A DNA stretch of 64,000 nucleotides from JASHSH01 sp036490215 (GCA_036490215.1 DASXEH010000018.1:1-64000); one strand, 5' to 3'; numbered from the stretch's first letter, positions 9,225-18,963 are shown. The notes: generated by a model from the letters alone, not told the origin. A program made the numbers and translations.

Positions 9225-9450
9225 CCTCAACAACTCCGGTCGCCAATCGCGGGAGCGTCCGCGGTCGGCGACCTCGTAGAACGTTCCCCCGAGAGGCGAG
9301 CGCCTCTTTGCCTCTGCTAGCGTCTGGCTGACTACAACCGGCCGCGCATAGGTTCGGCATAACTAAATAACAGGAATGGTAAATTGAACGATAACGACCC
9401 AAGAATCGTTACGTAATTTCCACAATGGTGGATTTTGGCCCTGCGCCTAT

Positions 9451-9462
9451 GGGTTGCAACCC
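9451..9462. repeat. Palindrome downstream of the secretion adaptor gene
   Basis: GGGTTGCAACCC is a perfect 12-bp palindrome with CCTA/TAGG flanks, 6 nt past the stop of the leftward adaptor gene. It may be a terminator stem or a regulator site. The rest of the 243-bp gap upstream of the REC-domain gene also holds an AACGAT/ATCGTT dyad near 9386-9409. Confidence 0.3.
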
Positions 9463-9467
9463 TAGGT

Positions 9468-10760
9468 TTAGCGTTCGCGGAATGCTTCGGCTTTCAGTTT
9501 CAGGACCGGGGTTGCCAGATAGCGTAGGACCGAGCGCTGGCCGGTATGGATATCGACCATGGCCACCATGCCCGGGGTGATCGGCAACGACCCGTCGGGG
9601 CCCAGGCTCGATTTATCGGTGCCGACGATCACCCGGTAATAGGCTTGGCCCTGGCTGGTGACGGTGGTGTCCGGGGCCACCTGCAGAACCGTGCCTTTGA
9701 GCCCGCCATAGCGGGTGTAGTCATAGGCTGTGATCTTCACCTCGGCCGGTTGGCCTACGGCGACATAGCCGCGGTCGGCCGGCAGCAGCCGGGCCTCGAT
9801 CTGCAGGCGATCGTGCAGGGGTACCACCTGCATGATTTCCTCCCCGGGGCGTACCACGCCGCCGATCGTGTTCTGGCGCAGGTTCTTGATGATGCCGTCG
9901 GTGGGTGAAGTGATCGTGGCGCGGCGTTGCTGATCCGAAGCCTGGGCCATCAACTCGCGATCGCGCGCCAAATTGAGCTCGGCATCGGTCACATCGGCCT
10001 GAGACGCGCGCACGAATTTGATTTTCTCTTCGGCCGCGCGGTGTTTGGCTTCATCAGCAGCCGACTGCGCTTTCGGCACTGAATTCTTCAGGATCTCAAG
10101 CTGGCCCTGCAGATCCTGCACCGTGTTCTGCAGGTCGTTGTTCTCCATCTTGGAGACCAGACCTTCCTTGAGCAGGCTATCGGACATATCGAGCTTCTTC
10201 TGCAGCGTGACCAATTGCTGCTGAACCGCGCGCTGCTTGGCCTGCAGTTCCTGCACTTCGAGGGTCTTCTGGCGCTGCTGCTCGTCGAGCACCGCCAGCG
10301 TCGCCTGCAGGTTCTGTTGCCGGTCGTCGTAGCTCCTGCGCTCGGCTTCCACCAGATCGGGGCGGCGCTTAACCAAGTCCTCGGGGAAGACGAGCTTGGT
10401 CTCATTGGCTTCGGCGTGCATCCGGGCCAACGCCACATTGAGTCCGTCGATTCGAACCTGCAGCTCGTCCTTGTTGGTGGCCGAAACCGGGAGAGCCAAC
10501 TCCATCAGCTTCTCGCCTTCTTTGACCGTGTCGCCTTCGTGCACAAAAATATCCTGCACGATGCCGCCTTCGAGGTGCTGGATCTCTTTCACCTTGCCTT
10601 CGGGAACGACTTCACCGGATGCGGTGCTGACCTCGTCGAGCTTGGCGAAACAGGACCAGGCGAACAGCACCACCAGCAGCACGATGATCGCGCGCGCCAC
10701 CGGCCGCCACGTCGGCAGCGGATAGTTGGCGGCAAGGGCACGAAGCGGACTCTCGCTCAC
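9468..10760 (-). CDS. HlyD/PrtE-family type I secretion membrane-fusion (adaptor) protein
   Basis: Bridges the inner-membrane ABC exporter to a TolC-type outer-membrane channel. A single N-terminal membrane helix (ARAIIVLLVVLFAWSCFA) is followed by the first half of a lipoyl/biotinyl-like domain (EIQHLEGGIVQDIFVHEGD), a long coiled-coil from about residue 100 to 280 rich in Gln/Leu/Glu, and the second lipoyl half plus beta-barrel with the classic TSPTDGIIKNL and RPGEEIMQVVP motifs. Length is 430 residues, as usual for the HlyD family. Its start overlaps the ABC exporter gene by 4 nt. Confidence 0.92.
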   Translation of the reverse strand: MSESPLRALAANYPLPTWRPVARAIIVLLVVLFAWSCFAKLDEVSTASGEVVPEGKVKEIQHLEGGIVQDIFVHEGDTVKEGEKLMELALPVSATNKDELQVRIDGLNVALARMHAEANETKLVFPEDLVKRRPDLVEAERRSYDDRQQNLQATLAVLDEQQRQKTLEVQELQAKQRAVQQQLVTLQKKLDMSDSLLKEGLVSKMENNDLQNTVQDLQGQLEILKNSVPKAQSAADEAKHRAAEEKIKFVRASQADVTDAELNLARDRELMAQASDQQRRATITSPTDGIIKNLRQNTIGGVVRPGEEIMQVVPLHDRLQIEARLLPADRGYVAVGQPAEVKITAYDYTRYGGLKGTVLQVAPDTTVTSQGQAYYRVIVGTDKSSLGPDGSLPITPGMVAMVDIHTGQRSVLRYLATPVLKLKAEAFRER

Positions 10761-12517
10761 GACGCGCTCCCTTGCGACGCAACGATGGCCGGCCGCGGCG
10801 CGGTCGGTATCGGCTGCACTTCGCCGCCACGCGGAAACACGCGCGCCAGGACTTCGTTGGTCGAACCGGCCGCAATGATCTTGGCGCGATCGAGCACGAC
10901 CGAGTTGCGCGCTACGGTCAGCAAGGTCGGGCTGTGGGTGACGACGATGACGGTGTGGTCCGTGGCGAGCGTGACCAGATTGCGGGCTAGTTCTTCCTCG
11001 GCCTGGCGATCGAGACTGGCCGAAGGCTCGTCGAGCAGCAGGACCGGCGGATCGCCGATCAGCGCGCGCGCCAGAGCTATCCGTTGACGCTGGCCGGCCG
11101 AGAGCCGCGATCCGGCCTCACCGATCTCGGTGCCGTACCCCGCCGGCAGATCGACGATGTATTGGTGCACGCCGGCCAGTTTGGCGGCACGCAATACGTC
11201 GTCATCGGTCGCGCCATCCATGCCTTGGGCGATGTTGTCCTTGATCGTGCCGGTGAACAGCACGCATTCCTGCGGCACATAGCCGATCCAGCCGGCGATG
11301 TCATCGCGGCCGAACTGGGCGATATCGGCGCCGTCGAGCATCACGCGGCCGCGCGTCGGGCGATAAAGCCCCTGCACCAGTTTCAGGAATGTGGTCTTGC
11401 CCGACCCATTGCGGCCCAGAACCGCCGTGATCCCACCCGCAGGGACGACCAGATTGAGGCCGTCGAGCACCGGCGCGAGACGCGGATCGTAGGAGAACGC
11501 CAGATCGTCGAGGGTGATCGCACCCTTGGGCCGCTCCATCTTCACGGCGGTGCGACGGAGTTCTTCTTCTTCCGACAGCAATGCGCCGACCCGCTCCATC
11601 GCCTGACGGAACGAGGCATAGCCGCGCCACGCGCCGACAAGCTGGTTGAGCGGCGCCAGCAGGCGTCCCACCAACATATTGGAGGCGACCAGCGATCCCA
11701 TGGTCAGCGACTGATCGATAATGAAAAGCGCACCGACGCTGGTCATCAGCACATTGGTGCCGAGCGTGAACAGGCTCGCCAGATTGACGTAACCATCGGC
11801 CCGCGAGCCGCGCTGGATCGACTGCTCGATCGTGCGCGCCTGCCGCTCTTCCCACAGCGGCCGCATCGTGTGCTCGAGCGCCAGCGCCTTGATGGTGGTG
11901 CGGCCGGCGATCATTTCCGCGAGCAGCGTGTCGCGATTGGTCAGGCGCGTGCGTTCGTGATTGGTCGCTTGATTGAGCATCGCGCCTGAGCGCCAGGCCA
12001 GGGCAATGAACAATGGGAAGATGGAAACGAAGACCCAGGCGACCGGTCCGGCCACGACGAAGATCATCGCCAGGAACAGCAGCACGAAAGGCAGGTCGAG
12101 AATCAACAAGGCAGATGCGCCCGAGAGCGAATTGCGGATGACGTCGGCGTCGCGGAACGTTTGCTGCCAATACGAAGCGGGCCGCGTCTCAAGCAGGCGC
12201 AGCGGCACGGCCAGTAATTTGTTGAACAGCATCTGGCCGACTTCGACATCGATCTTGAGCGCGATCAACTGCATGATCCGCGCGCGCGTTTGGCGCAGCA
12301 CGAAGTCGAAGACCAGCAGCACGGCCATGCCGATCACAAGGCCCTTCAGGGTGCTGACACCCTGATGGCCGACCACGCGGTCATAGACCTGTTGCACGAA
12401 GACGGGCAGCGCCAATGCCAGGATATTGACGAACAGCGAGATGACCAGCATTTCGCGGAATACGGTGCGCAGCGGCCGGACCACAGGCTGCAGCCATGGC
12501 TGGATGATCTTGCTCAT
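10757..12517 (-). CDS. Type I secretion ABC exporter (permease-ATPase)
   Basis: A half-transporter of 586 residues: about five to six membrane helices in the first 300 residues, then the nucleotide-binding domain with Walker A VLGRNGSGKTTFLKL, the signature SRLSAGQRQRIALARAL, Walker B PVLLLDEPSAS and the switch His in VVTHSP. It lacks the N-terminal C39 peptidase-like domain of HlyB, so it resembles PrtD/LapB-type exporters of RTX proteins with C-terminal secretion signals. It forms an operon with the adaptor gene. No obvious RTX substrate is in the window. Confidence 0.9.
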   Translation of the reverse strand: MSKIIQPWLQPVVRPLRTVFREMLVISLFVNILALALPVFVQQVYDRVVGHQGVSTLKGLVIGMAVLLVFDFVLRQTRARIMQLIALKIDVEVGQMLFNKLLAVPLRLLETRPASYWQQTFRDADVIRNSLSGASALLILDLPFVLLFLAMIFVVAGPVAWVFVSIFPLFIALAWRSGAMLNQATNHERTRLTNRDTLLAEMIAGRTTIKALALEHTMRPLWEERQARTIEQSIQRGSRADGYVNLASLFTLGTNVLMTSVGALFIIDQSLTMGSLVASNMLVGRLLAPLNQLVGAWRGYASFRQAMERVGALLSEEEELRRTAVKMERPKGAITLDDLAFSYDPRLAPVLDGLNLVVPAGGITAVLGRNGSGKTTFLKLVQGLYRPTRGRVMLDGADIAQFGRDDIAGWIGYVPQECVLFTGTIKDNIAQGMDGATDDDVLRAAKLAGVHQYIVDLPAGYGTEIGEAGSRLSAGQRQRIALARALIGDPPVLLLDEPSASLDRQAEEELARNLVTLATDHTVIVVTHSPTLLTVARNSVVLDRAKIIAAGSTNEVLARVFPRGGEVQPIPTAPRPAIVASQGSAS

Positions 12518-12666
12518 CGAGACCTACGCGGAGACCGGTCCATCGGGGGCGCTTCTGCCTTCCATACGGGCCGCCCAAACGCTACCTTCTTGCGGCCGCC
12601 CTCATTTTGACACAGGTCGGGGGGCTTGGCGAATTAAGGTCTGGGGCAGGCCTTGTGGGGGTGGGG

Positions 12667-14904
12667 ATGGCCGTTCAGCCGCGCAAATGGCGGATTTTGC
12701 GGGTGTCATGGTGGCGCCGGCAGCTCGGAACCGGGCGGCTGGTGGGCCTCGCTGCCTTATTTTTATTACTGGTGCTGCGCGCGACCAATCCGACCCTGCT
12801 GAACGAGGCCGAGGTTCGCGTTTTCGATTTCTATCAGTCGCTGAAGCCGCGTGAGATTCCGCCCGACCGGCCGATCATGATCGTCGATCTCGACGAAGAT
12901 AGCCTGCACGAGCTCGGGCAGTGGCCGTGGCCCCGGACTCTGGTGGCCAAGCTGGTCGATAATCTGGTGGCGGACGGCGCTATCGTTATCGGCTTCGATA
13001 TCGTGTTTGCCGAACCGGATCGCGTATCGCCCTCGACGCTTGCCAAAACCTTTCCGACTTTGGATCCGGCGATTCTCGACAAGCTGAAAGGCATGCCGTC
13101 CAACGATGAGGCTTTGGCCGCGTCGATGAAGAAGGCGCGCGTGGTGGTCGGCCAAGCGGGCATCGATCTGCCGCCGCGGCGTACGAAGAATATTCCGCCG
13201 ATTCCGACCGTGGCGCAGGTGGGCGGTGATCCGAAACCTTATCTGACGCGCTTCACGTCGATGCTGCGCAACATTCCCGAGATCGACAACGCGGCCAGCG
13301 GCTGGGGCTCGATCGTCGCCGATCCCGATTCGGACGGCATCGTGCGCCGCGTTCCGGCGATGGTCACCGATGGCACGAACATCTACCCGTCGCTAGCCAC
13401 CGATATGTTGCGCATTGCCACGGCTAACGAGAGCCTGGGCGTCAAGATGGACGAAGCCGGCGTCTACGGCGTCATCGTGCGGCCCAACATCGTCAAGACC
13501 GACGAGGGCGGACGCATCTGGCTCTACGCCAGCAATCACGATCCGGCGAAATACATTCCGGCGAAAGACGTCATCAACGGCACGGTCGACAAGACCAAGC
13601 TGGCCAATAAGCTTGTCCTGGTCGGTACCTCCGCCGTGGGTCTGCAGGATATCCGTACCATCGCCGTCGCTGGGCAGATCCCCGGTGTCGAGCTCCATGC
13701 TCAGATCATGGAGACCGTGCTCTACGGGCAGCAGCTCAGCCGCCCGAGTGACGCAGTCGGCGTCGAGATGGTGGCCGCCATCGTCGGTGCGCTGCTGATG
13801 ATCATTCTGATCCCGTTGGTCGGTGCGCGTTGGACACTGTTATTGTTGGCGATCGTGATCGGCGGCGCCTGCGGTTTCTCGTGGTACGAGTTCTCACGAA
13901 AACTGCATATGTACGACGCGGTGTTCCCATCGCTGACAACGCTGCTCACCTTCATTCTGGTGACCTATTCGAGCTACGCGCGTGAAGAAGCGCAGAAGCG
14001 CCAGGTGCGCGCCGCCTTCAATCGCTATCTCGCGCCGGCCGTCGTGGAACAAATTGCCGCCGATCCGAGCAAACTGGTGCTGGGTGGTGAGCAGCGCGAC
14101 ATGACTCTGCTGTTCTGCGATATCCGAGGGTTCACCACGATCTCGGAACTGTTCGACGCGCACGGATTGACCTTGCTGATCAATAAATTTCTGACGCCGA
14201 TGACCGACATCATCCTCGCGCGCCAGGGCGCGATCGACAAATACATGGGCGACTGCATCATGGCGTATTGGAATGCGCCGCTCGACGATCCCGATCATGC
14301 GCGACACGCTTGCGCCTCGGCGCTCGCGATGAACGAACGGCTTGCACCCCTGAACGATCAACTCGAGGCCGAAGCGAAAGCCGAGAACCGCCGGCATGTG
14401 CCGATCAAGATCGGCATCGGCCTCAACAGCGGACCCGTGGTCGTCGGCAATGTGGGGTCCGATCAGTTCTTCGGCTACTCGTCTCTGGGCGATAACGTCA
14501 ATCTGGCCTCGCGTCTGGAAGGCCAGTCGAAAGGTTATGGCGTCATCATCGTGATCGGTGAGAACACGTATCAGCGTGCCCCCGACTATGCCTGCCTCGA
14601 ACTCGACCTGATCAAGGTCAAGGGCAAGACCGAAGCGGTGCGCATCTACACCGTGGTCGGCGCACCCGAGGTCGCGCAATCGGATGCGTTCAAGGCGCTC
14701 AAGGCCGAGCACGATCTGGCACTGGCCGCATACCGCGCGCAGAAATGGGATGAGGCCAAGCGTCTACAGGCTTCTGCGACGAAACTCGCCGAGCCCTGGC
14801 ATATCGAGCATTACTACGAAATCTTCGGCGAACGGGTGGCGGAGTATGAACAGAATTCGCCGGGTGCCGATTGGGATGGTGTCTACGTTGCGACGAGCAA
14901 GTGA
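12667..14904 (+). CDS. CHASE2-domain class III adenylate cyclase
   Basis: A membrane sensor enzyme making cAMP. One N-terminal helix (LVGLAALFLLLVLRAT) leads into a periplasmic CHASE2 domain (about residues 50-365), then three short helices (GALLMIILIPLV and following) and a cytoplasmic class III cyclase domain. The catalytic metal-binding motifs are LLFCDIRGFTTISE and KYMGDCIMAYWNAP, where the Lys before the second Asp is the expected adenine contact; GYSSLGDNVNLASRL is the transition-state region. ATG at 12667 is preceded by a G-rich SD; a TTG at 12607 is less likely. It sits divergently between the exporter and the TolC-like gene. CHASE2 ligand is unknown. Confidence 0.9.
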   Translation: MAVQPRKWRILRVSWWRRQLGTGRLVGLAALFLLLVLRATNPTLLNEAEVRVFDFYQSLKPREIPPDRPIMIVDLDEDSLHELGQWPWPRTLVAKLVDNLVADGAIVIGFDIVFAEPDRVSPSTLAKTFPTLDPAILDKLKGMPSNDEALAASMKKARVVVGQAGIDLPPRRTKNIPPIPTVAQVGGDPKPYLTRFTSMLRNIPEIDNAASGWGSIVADPDSDGIVRRVPAMVTDGTNIYPSLATDMLRIATANESLGVKMDEAGVYGVIVRPNIVKTDEGGRIWLYASNHDPAKYIPAKDVINGTVDKTKLANKLVLVGTSAVGLQDIRTIAVAGQIPGVELHAQIMETVLYGQQLSRPSDAVGVEMVAAIVGALLMIILIPLVGARWTLLLLAIVIGGACGFSWYEFSRKLHMYDAVFPSLTTLLTFILVTYSSYAREEAQKRQVRAAFNRYLAPAVVEQIAADPSKLVLGGEQRDMTLLFCDIRGFTTISELFDAHGLTLLINKFLTPMTDIILARQGAIDKYMGDCIMAYWNAPLDDPDHARHACASALAMNERLAPLNDQLEAEAKAENRRHVPIKIGIGLNSGPVVVGNVGSDQFFGYSSLGDNVNLASRLEGQSKGYGVIIVIGENTYQRAPDYACLELDLIKVKGKTEAVRIYTVVGAPEVAQSDAFKALKAEHDLALAAYRAQKWDEAKRLQASATKLAEPWHIEHYYEIFGERVAEYEQNSPGADWDGVYVATSK

Positions 14905-15075
14905 CGGCCCCTTGGGATTTCGTCATGCCGGACAAGTCGAGCGAAGCGAGACGCTGATCCGGCATCCAGGAGACAAGTGCGCGTCAGCGCTTCCTTATTT
15001 CTTCATATAGCTCGCAAATGCTCGCTGCTGGACCCCGGATAACGCTACGCGTTTCCGGGGTGACGGCCCCAAGGG
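14903..15075. repeat. Intergenic palindromic element with two hairpins
   Basis: The 175-bp gap after the cyclase gene holds an ATGCCGGA/TCCGGCAT pair (14925-14932 and 14958-14965) and a CCCCGGA/TCCGGGG pair (15033-15039 and 15054-15060), bounded by ACGGCCCC-like ends. The form, with GTCATGCCGGACAAG and CCCCGGATAACGC segments, resembles the dispersed palindromic repeats common in alphaproteobacteria. It also serves as the convergent terminator region. I see only one copy in this window. Confidence 0.55.
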
Positions 15076-15079
15076 TCAA

Positions 15080-16438
15080 TCACTTTGCGGTCGGAGCCGG
15101 CGACGATGAGGAGCCGGCGGGCGCCGCAAGGCTACCCGGCTCCAGGCGGCCCATGGCGAAGAGCAGCGCGTAGGTGGCGATCTTGCGATCGAACGTGGCC
15201 GTCAGATAGGTGATCTGCGCGTTGGTGATGTCGCTCTCGGAGTCGAGCACATCGATCACCGTGGCCTTGCCCTGTTCGCGCATCTTCTTGCGGCTGTCCC
15301 ACACGTTGTAGGCCAGGTTCACGGCGCTATCCAAAATCTCGACGCGTTCGCGCGCGATCTGCACCTGACTCCAGGCCAGGCGCACCGCTTCGCTGGTCTT
15401 GCGTTCGGCTTGATCGCGCGTGTCCTTGCTGGCGGCCATCGTGTGGGCCGCTTGCGACACCTGCGCCTGGGTGCGGAAGCCGGTGAACAGATCCCAATTG
15501 AGTTCCAGCAGCACTTCCCAATCGCGCGACACGTTGAGATTGCCGTCGCGGTTGTCGCCGAAATCGGCCTTGCTCACCAAGTCGACCGACGGGAAGTAGC
15601 TCGACCGCGCCGAGTCGATGGCCGCGGTTGAGACGTCGATGCTGCGTTTGGCGGCTTCGATCGCGGGATTCTCCTCCTGCGCGATCTTCTGCGCTTCGTC
15701 GACCGTCGTCGGCACGAGAGCGGCAGGCGGTTCCGGCGCGGTCTGCATCATGTCGTCGGGGGCGTGGCCGAAAACCTGCGAGTAGCGATCGATGGCCTGC
15801 TCGAGGCCGCCTTCGTAATTGACGCGGCGTTCTTTGGCGAGCTGTAGACGATGCTTGGCGGCCAATACGTCGACGGCGACACCCGAACCGCGATCGACAC
15901 GTTCGTCTTCGAGATGAAGCTGATTCTGCAGACGCCCTTCGTCTTCGCGCGCCAGCTTCAGGAGCTGGCTTTGGCGCAGAACGTCGAGGAACGCGTTCAC
16001 ACCCTCGAGGATCGCAGTCTGCCGCGTCGTCGTCAGCGTCGCGTCGCTGACCCCTTTGGTGTCCTTGGCCGAGTCGACGGCGGCGTCTGTCGCATTGCCG
16101 TCGAAGATATGCTGCGTGACCGTAAGGCCGCTGCCATAGCCGTCGCGCGTGATCGGGCTGCCGAAACTCTGCACGAGCTGGGCATTGTCCCAATGTTCCG
16201 GGCCGGCATTGGCGCTCAAGTGAACTTGCGGGTAATAGGCGGAACGGGCGGCGCGAATACCGGCCTGCGCCGCATCGACGCCTTCTTTCGCGGCTTGGAT
16301 TTGCGGATGCGAAGCAACCAGCGTCTGGATTTCAGCCTCAAGATCGGCCGCCCAGCATTGCGACGCCACTATGCTGGCCGTGACAAACGCCACGGCCCCC
16401 ATGGCGACGCCACGTTTGGGCTTTAGGAAATACCCCAT
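15080..16438 (-). CDS. TolC-family outer-membrane efflux/secretion channel
   Basis: A 452-residue outer-membrane protein with a signal peptide (hydrophobic stretch ending ASQCWAADLE) and two TolC-like helical repeats; the family's paired N-D-E strands appear as GLTVTQHIFDGNATDAAVDSAK and LLELNWDLFTGFRTQAQVSQ. The C-terminus is an Ala/Ser/Pro tail. It is most likely the third component of the type I system encoded by the adaptor and exporter genes 3-6 kb away, although TolC-like proteins also serve drug efflux. Start choice between 16438, 16447 and 16471 is unclear; 16438 gives the best signal peptide. Confidence 0.87.
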   Translation of the reverse strand: MGYFLKPKRGVAMGAVAFVTASIVASQCWAADLEAEIQTLVASHPQIQAAKEGVDAAQAGIRAARSAYYPQVHLSANAGPEHWDNAQLVQSFGSPITRDGYGSGLTVTQHIFDGNATDAAVDSAKDTKGVSDATLTTTRQTAILEGVNAFLDVLRQSQLLKLAREDEGRLQNQLHLEDERVDRGSGVAVDVLAAKHRLQLAKERRVNYEGGLEQAIDRYSQVFGHAPDDMMQTAPEPPAALVPTTVDEAQKIAQEENPAIEAAKRSIDVSTAAIDSARSSYFPSVDLVSKADFGDNRDGNLNVSRDWEVLLELNWDLFTGFRTQAQVSQAAHTMAASKDTRDQAERKTSEAVRLAWSQVQIARERVEILDSAVNLAYNVWDSRKKMREQGKATVIDVLDSESDITNAQITYLTATFDRKIATYALLFAMGRLEPGSLAAPAGSSSSPAPTAK

Positions 16439-16589
16439 TTCCCCCATCTTGCGGCAGTCAAAGCTTTCCACAACCGCAGGAAATGGCTACCTGAATTGAA
16501 GCAGTCGATCAAGACATAGTTGCATATAACCCGCATCACTGCCCTAATCTGAGCATAGGGCGTTGCGGGGCCTGGAGGTCATAAGGGGA

Positions 16590-18686
16590 ATGGCACCACG
16601 TTTCGGTCTCCGTGCTTATCTTGCTGCCGCATTTGCGGTGATCGTGGTCGCTACGGGAGCGACATTCGCTGCCCTTGTCGGCAACGAAGTCGTGGCCGCG
16701 CTCTATCAACGCGTCGGTCTGGTGTTGGTGCGCGGCGGCGTCGAAGCGCTGACGAGTATTGATCGCGAAATACGCGAACGCCAAGACGATATGGACAATT
16801 ACGCGGTGATCGTCCGTCACGCCGGTGCGCTCGGTATCGCGGATTTGGAATGGATCGGCGTCGCCTCTCTATCCCGTCAGGAGCGAAGCTTCGGCTGCGA
16901 TTGGGCCATTGCTACCGACATAGACGGAAATGTTGTCGCAAGGACTTCGCAAGATTTGGACGCGGGGGCGACGGTCAAGAATAGGCCGTGGTTCGCCCGG
17001 GCCAAGGTGGAGGCCACTGTCTACGGCGAGGCCGCGACACTTCCCGATGGCCGGCCTGCGCCGCGCCTGGTGCTTGCCCGGCCGCTGATCAACAGCCTGG
17101 GCCAGCCATTCGGCGTGGTTGCTTGCGATCTCGAACCGGATTGGTCCGCGCGTCTCGTCGCGCGCGTCACCGCCACGCTGCCGGGGACCGATGATACGGA
17201 AATGGTCGTGGTTGACGCGCAAAACCGGCCCGTATCGATCTCGCCTTCGATGGTTGACGGCAAGCTTCCAAGCAAGCTGACCGAGCTTCAACAGGTTGGC
17301 GGCCCGCGCTGGCAGGATATGGACTGGCCGGACGGCAACAACTACATCACGGCCGTTGCTCACAATAGCGGCGTCGGTCCGGTCTCGGAGTTAGGGTGGC
17401 AGGTGGTCGTGCGCCGGCTGTCCGATATCGCGATGCAGCCCGCCGTTTATCAGCGCGACCGCATTTATGTGGTCAGCGCCATCGTCGTGTTCATCGCCGC
17501 GATTCTCGGCGCGATTGCGGCGCACCGCATCCTCTTGCCGCTTCGGCGCATCGCCGAGGCGGCGAAACGTATCGGCAGCGGAGAACTCGGCGCGCATATT
17601 CCCGAGTTCCACACCTATCGCGAAATCGAGACCCTCTCACGATCCTTGCATTCGATGCTGGCCACGTTGCGCGCCAACGAATCGCGGTTGGCAACGATGA
17701 ACGAGGGCCTGGATCATCGCGTAAGGCAGCGTACCGCCGAGATCGCCGAAGCCCATGAGGAACTGGCGCGGCAGGAGAGCCGCCTGCGCGCCGTCATCGA
17801 CACCGCCACTGATGGCGTTCTGATCATCGGCGAGGAGAATCGCATCCAGATCTTCAATCCGGCGTGCGAACGCATCTTCGGTTGGAAGGCCGAAGAAATC
17901 ATCGGGCGCGTGTCGACCGAGTTGGTGGGCAGCGACAATCGCTCGCTGCGCGGCAATCAGCTGACCTTCGATGATCTGATCGGCCCTTTGGCGACCAGCG
18001 AAATTGCCGCCGATCAGGTGCGCACCGTGCGCGGCCGACGCCGCGACGGCACGACCTTTCCGCTCGAAGTCTCGATCGCGCGGACGGATATCGAAGGCGG
18101 CCCGGTTTACGTGGCGATCGTGCGGGATGTGACGGAGTCGGTCCGTGCGCGCCAGGAATTGTTCGCGCTGGCTACCAAGGATGCGCTGACCGGATTGCGC
18201 AATCGCCGTTACTTCCTCGAAGGGGCAGAGACCGAATTCGCCCGCGCCCGGCGCCACAACCGCGGCTTCTCGCTGCTGCTGATCGACGCCGACCATTTCA
18301 AGCGGGTCAACGACACCTATGGCCACGCGGCCGGCGACCGTGCCTTGCAGGGCATCGCCGAGGTCTGTAACCGGAGCCTGCGCGAGGTCGATCTGATCGG
18401 GCGGCTGGGCGGTGAAGAATTTGCCGTGGCTATGCCCGAGGCCGATCTGAGCGTCGCCTGCCAAGTCGCCGACCGGCTGCGCCAGCAGATCGGCGAGAAC
18501 GAGGTCGGCATGGAGGATCAGTCTCTCAAGGTCACGGTCAGTATCGGCGTGGCGTCGGTTTCCGCCACCGACCGGACCCTGGACCAGTTGTTGCGGCGGA
18601 CGGACCAGGCCCTCTATGCCGCCAAGAACGCCGGCCGCAATTGCATCAAGGCGTCCGAACCGGTCCCCGCCGAGGACGCGACCTGA
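16590..18686 (+). CDS. Diguanylate cyclase with CACHE, HAMP, PAS and GGDEF domains
   Basis: A membrane-bound c-di-GMP synthase. Order: helix 1 (LAAAFAVIVVATGATFAAL), a periplasmic double-CACHE-like sensor (about residues 40-285), helix 2 (VVSAIVVFIAAILGAIAA), HAMP (LLPLRRIAEAAKRIGSGEL), a coiled linker, PAS (RAVIDTATDGVLIIGEENR), then GGDEF. The active-site loop is GGEEF near residue 608 and an RxxD inhibitory-site motif (REVD) lies five residues before it, so the enzyme should be active and product-inhibited. The ATG at 16590 follows AAGGGGA. Its output may bear on the MshEN-containing pilus ATPase at 32.9 kb. Confidence 0.92.
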   Translation: MAPRFGLRAYLAAAFAVIVVATGATFAALVGNEVVAALYQRVGLVLVRGGVEALTSIDREIRERQDDMDNYAVIVRHAGALGIADLEWIGVASLSRQERSFGCDWAIATDIDGNVVARTSQDLDAGATVKNRPWFARAKVEATVYGEAATLPDGRPAPRLVLARPLINSLGQPFGVVACDLEPDWSARLVARVTATLPGTDDTEMVVVDAQNRPVSISPSMVDGKLPSKLTELQQVGGPRWQDMDWPDGNNYITAVAHNSGVGPVSELGWQVVVRRLSDIAMQPAVYQRDRIYVVSAIVVFIAAILGAIAAHRILLPLRRIAEAAKRIGSGELGAHIPEFHTYREIETLSRSLHSMLATLRANESRLATMNEGLDHRVRQRTAEIAEAHEELARQESRLRAVIDTATDGVLIIGEENRIQIFNPACERIFGWKAEEIIGRVSTELVGSDNRSLRGNQLTFDDLIGPLATSEIAADQVRTVRGRRRDGTTFPLEVSIARTDIEGGPVYVAIVRDVTESVRARQELFALATKDALTGLRNRRYFLEGAETEFARARRHNRGFSLLLIDADHFKRVNDTYGHAAGDRALQGIAEVCNRSLREVDLIGRLGGEEFAVAMPEADLSVACQVADRLRQQIGENEVGMEDQSLKVTVSIGVASVSATDRTLDQLLRRTDQALYAAKNAGRNCIKASEPVPAEDAT

Positions 18687-18732
18687 GCCCAGAAGCCTAG
18701 GCCGTTTAGGGGCCATTTCGGGGCATCTTGGG

Positions 18733-18761
18733 TTGACAGGGCTTGCCCGGCTCAGTATGGT
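18733..18761 (+). promoter_or_regulatory. Sigma70-type promoter of rpmJ
   Basis: TTGACA at 18733-18738 and TATGGT at 18756-18761 with a 17-bp spacer, 46 nt before the rpmJ start. The -35 box is a perfect match to the housekeeping consensus. Confidence 0.65.
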
Positions 18762-18806
18762 CCGCGCTCATTTTGACCGACCCATAGCGTAGATGAGCCT
18801 AAGGCC

Positions 18807-18932
18807 ATGAAAATCCGCAATTCTTTGAAGTCTGCCAAGCTCCGGGACAAGAACTGCCGCGTCGTCCGCCGCAAGGGTCGTGTCTATGTGATCAACAAGA
18901 CCAACCCGCGCTTTAAGGCCCGCCAGGGCTAA
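18807..18932 (+). CDS. rpmJ: 50S ribosomal protein L36
   Basis: A 41-residue basic protein starting MKIRNSLKSAKLRDKNCRVV and ending NKTNPRFKARQG. It is the longer, zinc-ligand-poor (C-minus) form of L36, as in many alphaproteobacteria, since only one Cys is present instead of the CxxC..CxxH set. It stands alone outside the ribosomal operons, which is the common position for this form. The start has AAGG 4 nt upstream. Confidence 0.95.
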   Translation: MKIRNSLKSAKLRDKNCRVVRRKGRVYVINKTNPRFKARQG

Positions 18933-18940
18933 GCCGGTTC

Positions 18941-18963
18941 CCGGCTCCGGTTACCGGAGCCGG
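18941..18963. terminator. Bidirectional hairpin between rpmJ and pyk
   Basis: A perfect 10-bp stem CCGGCTCCGG / CCGGAGCCGG with a 3-nt TTA loop, 9 nt after rpmJ and 31 nt after the convergent pyk. No long T run follows on either side. Confidence 0.6.

Noticed and set aside
8136..9320. A 394-codon plus-strand frame opposite cobC start and the REC gene
   Set aside because: Antisense shadow; the minus-strand frame has receiver motifs.
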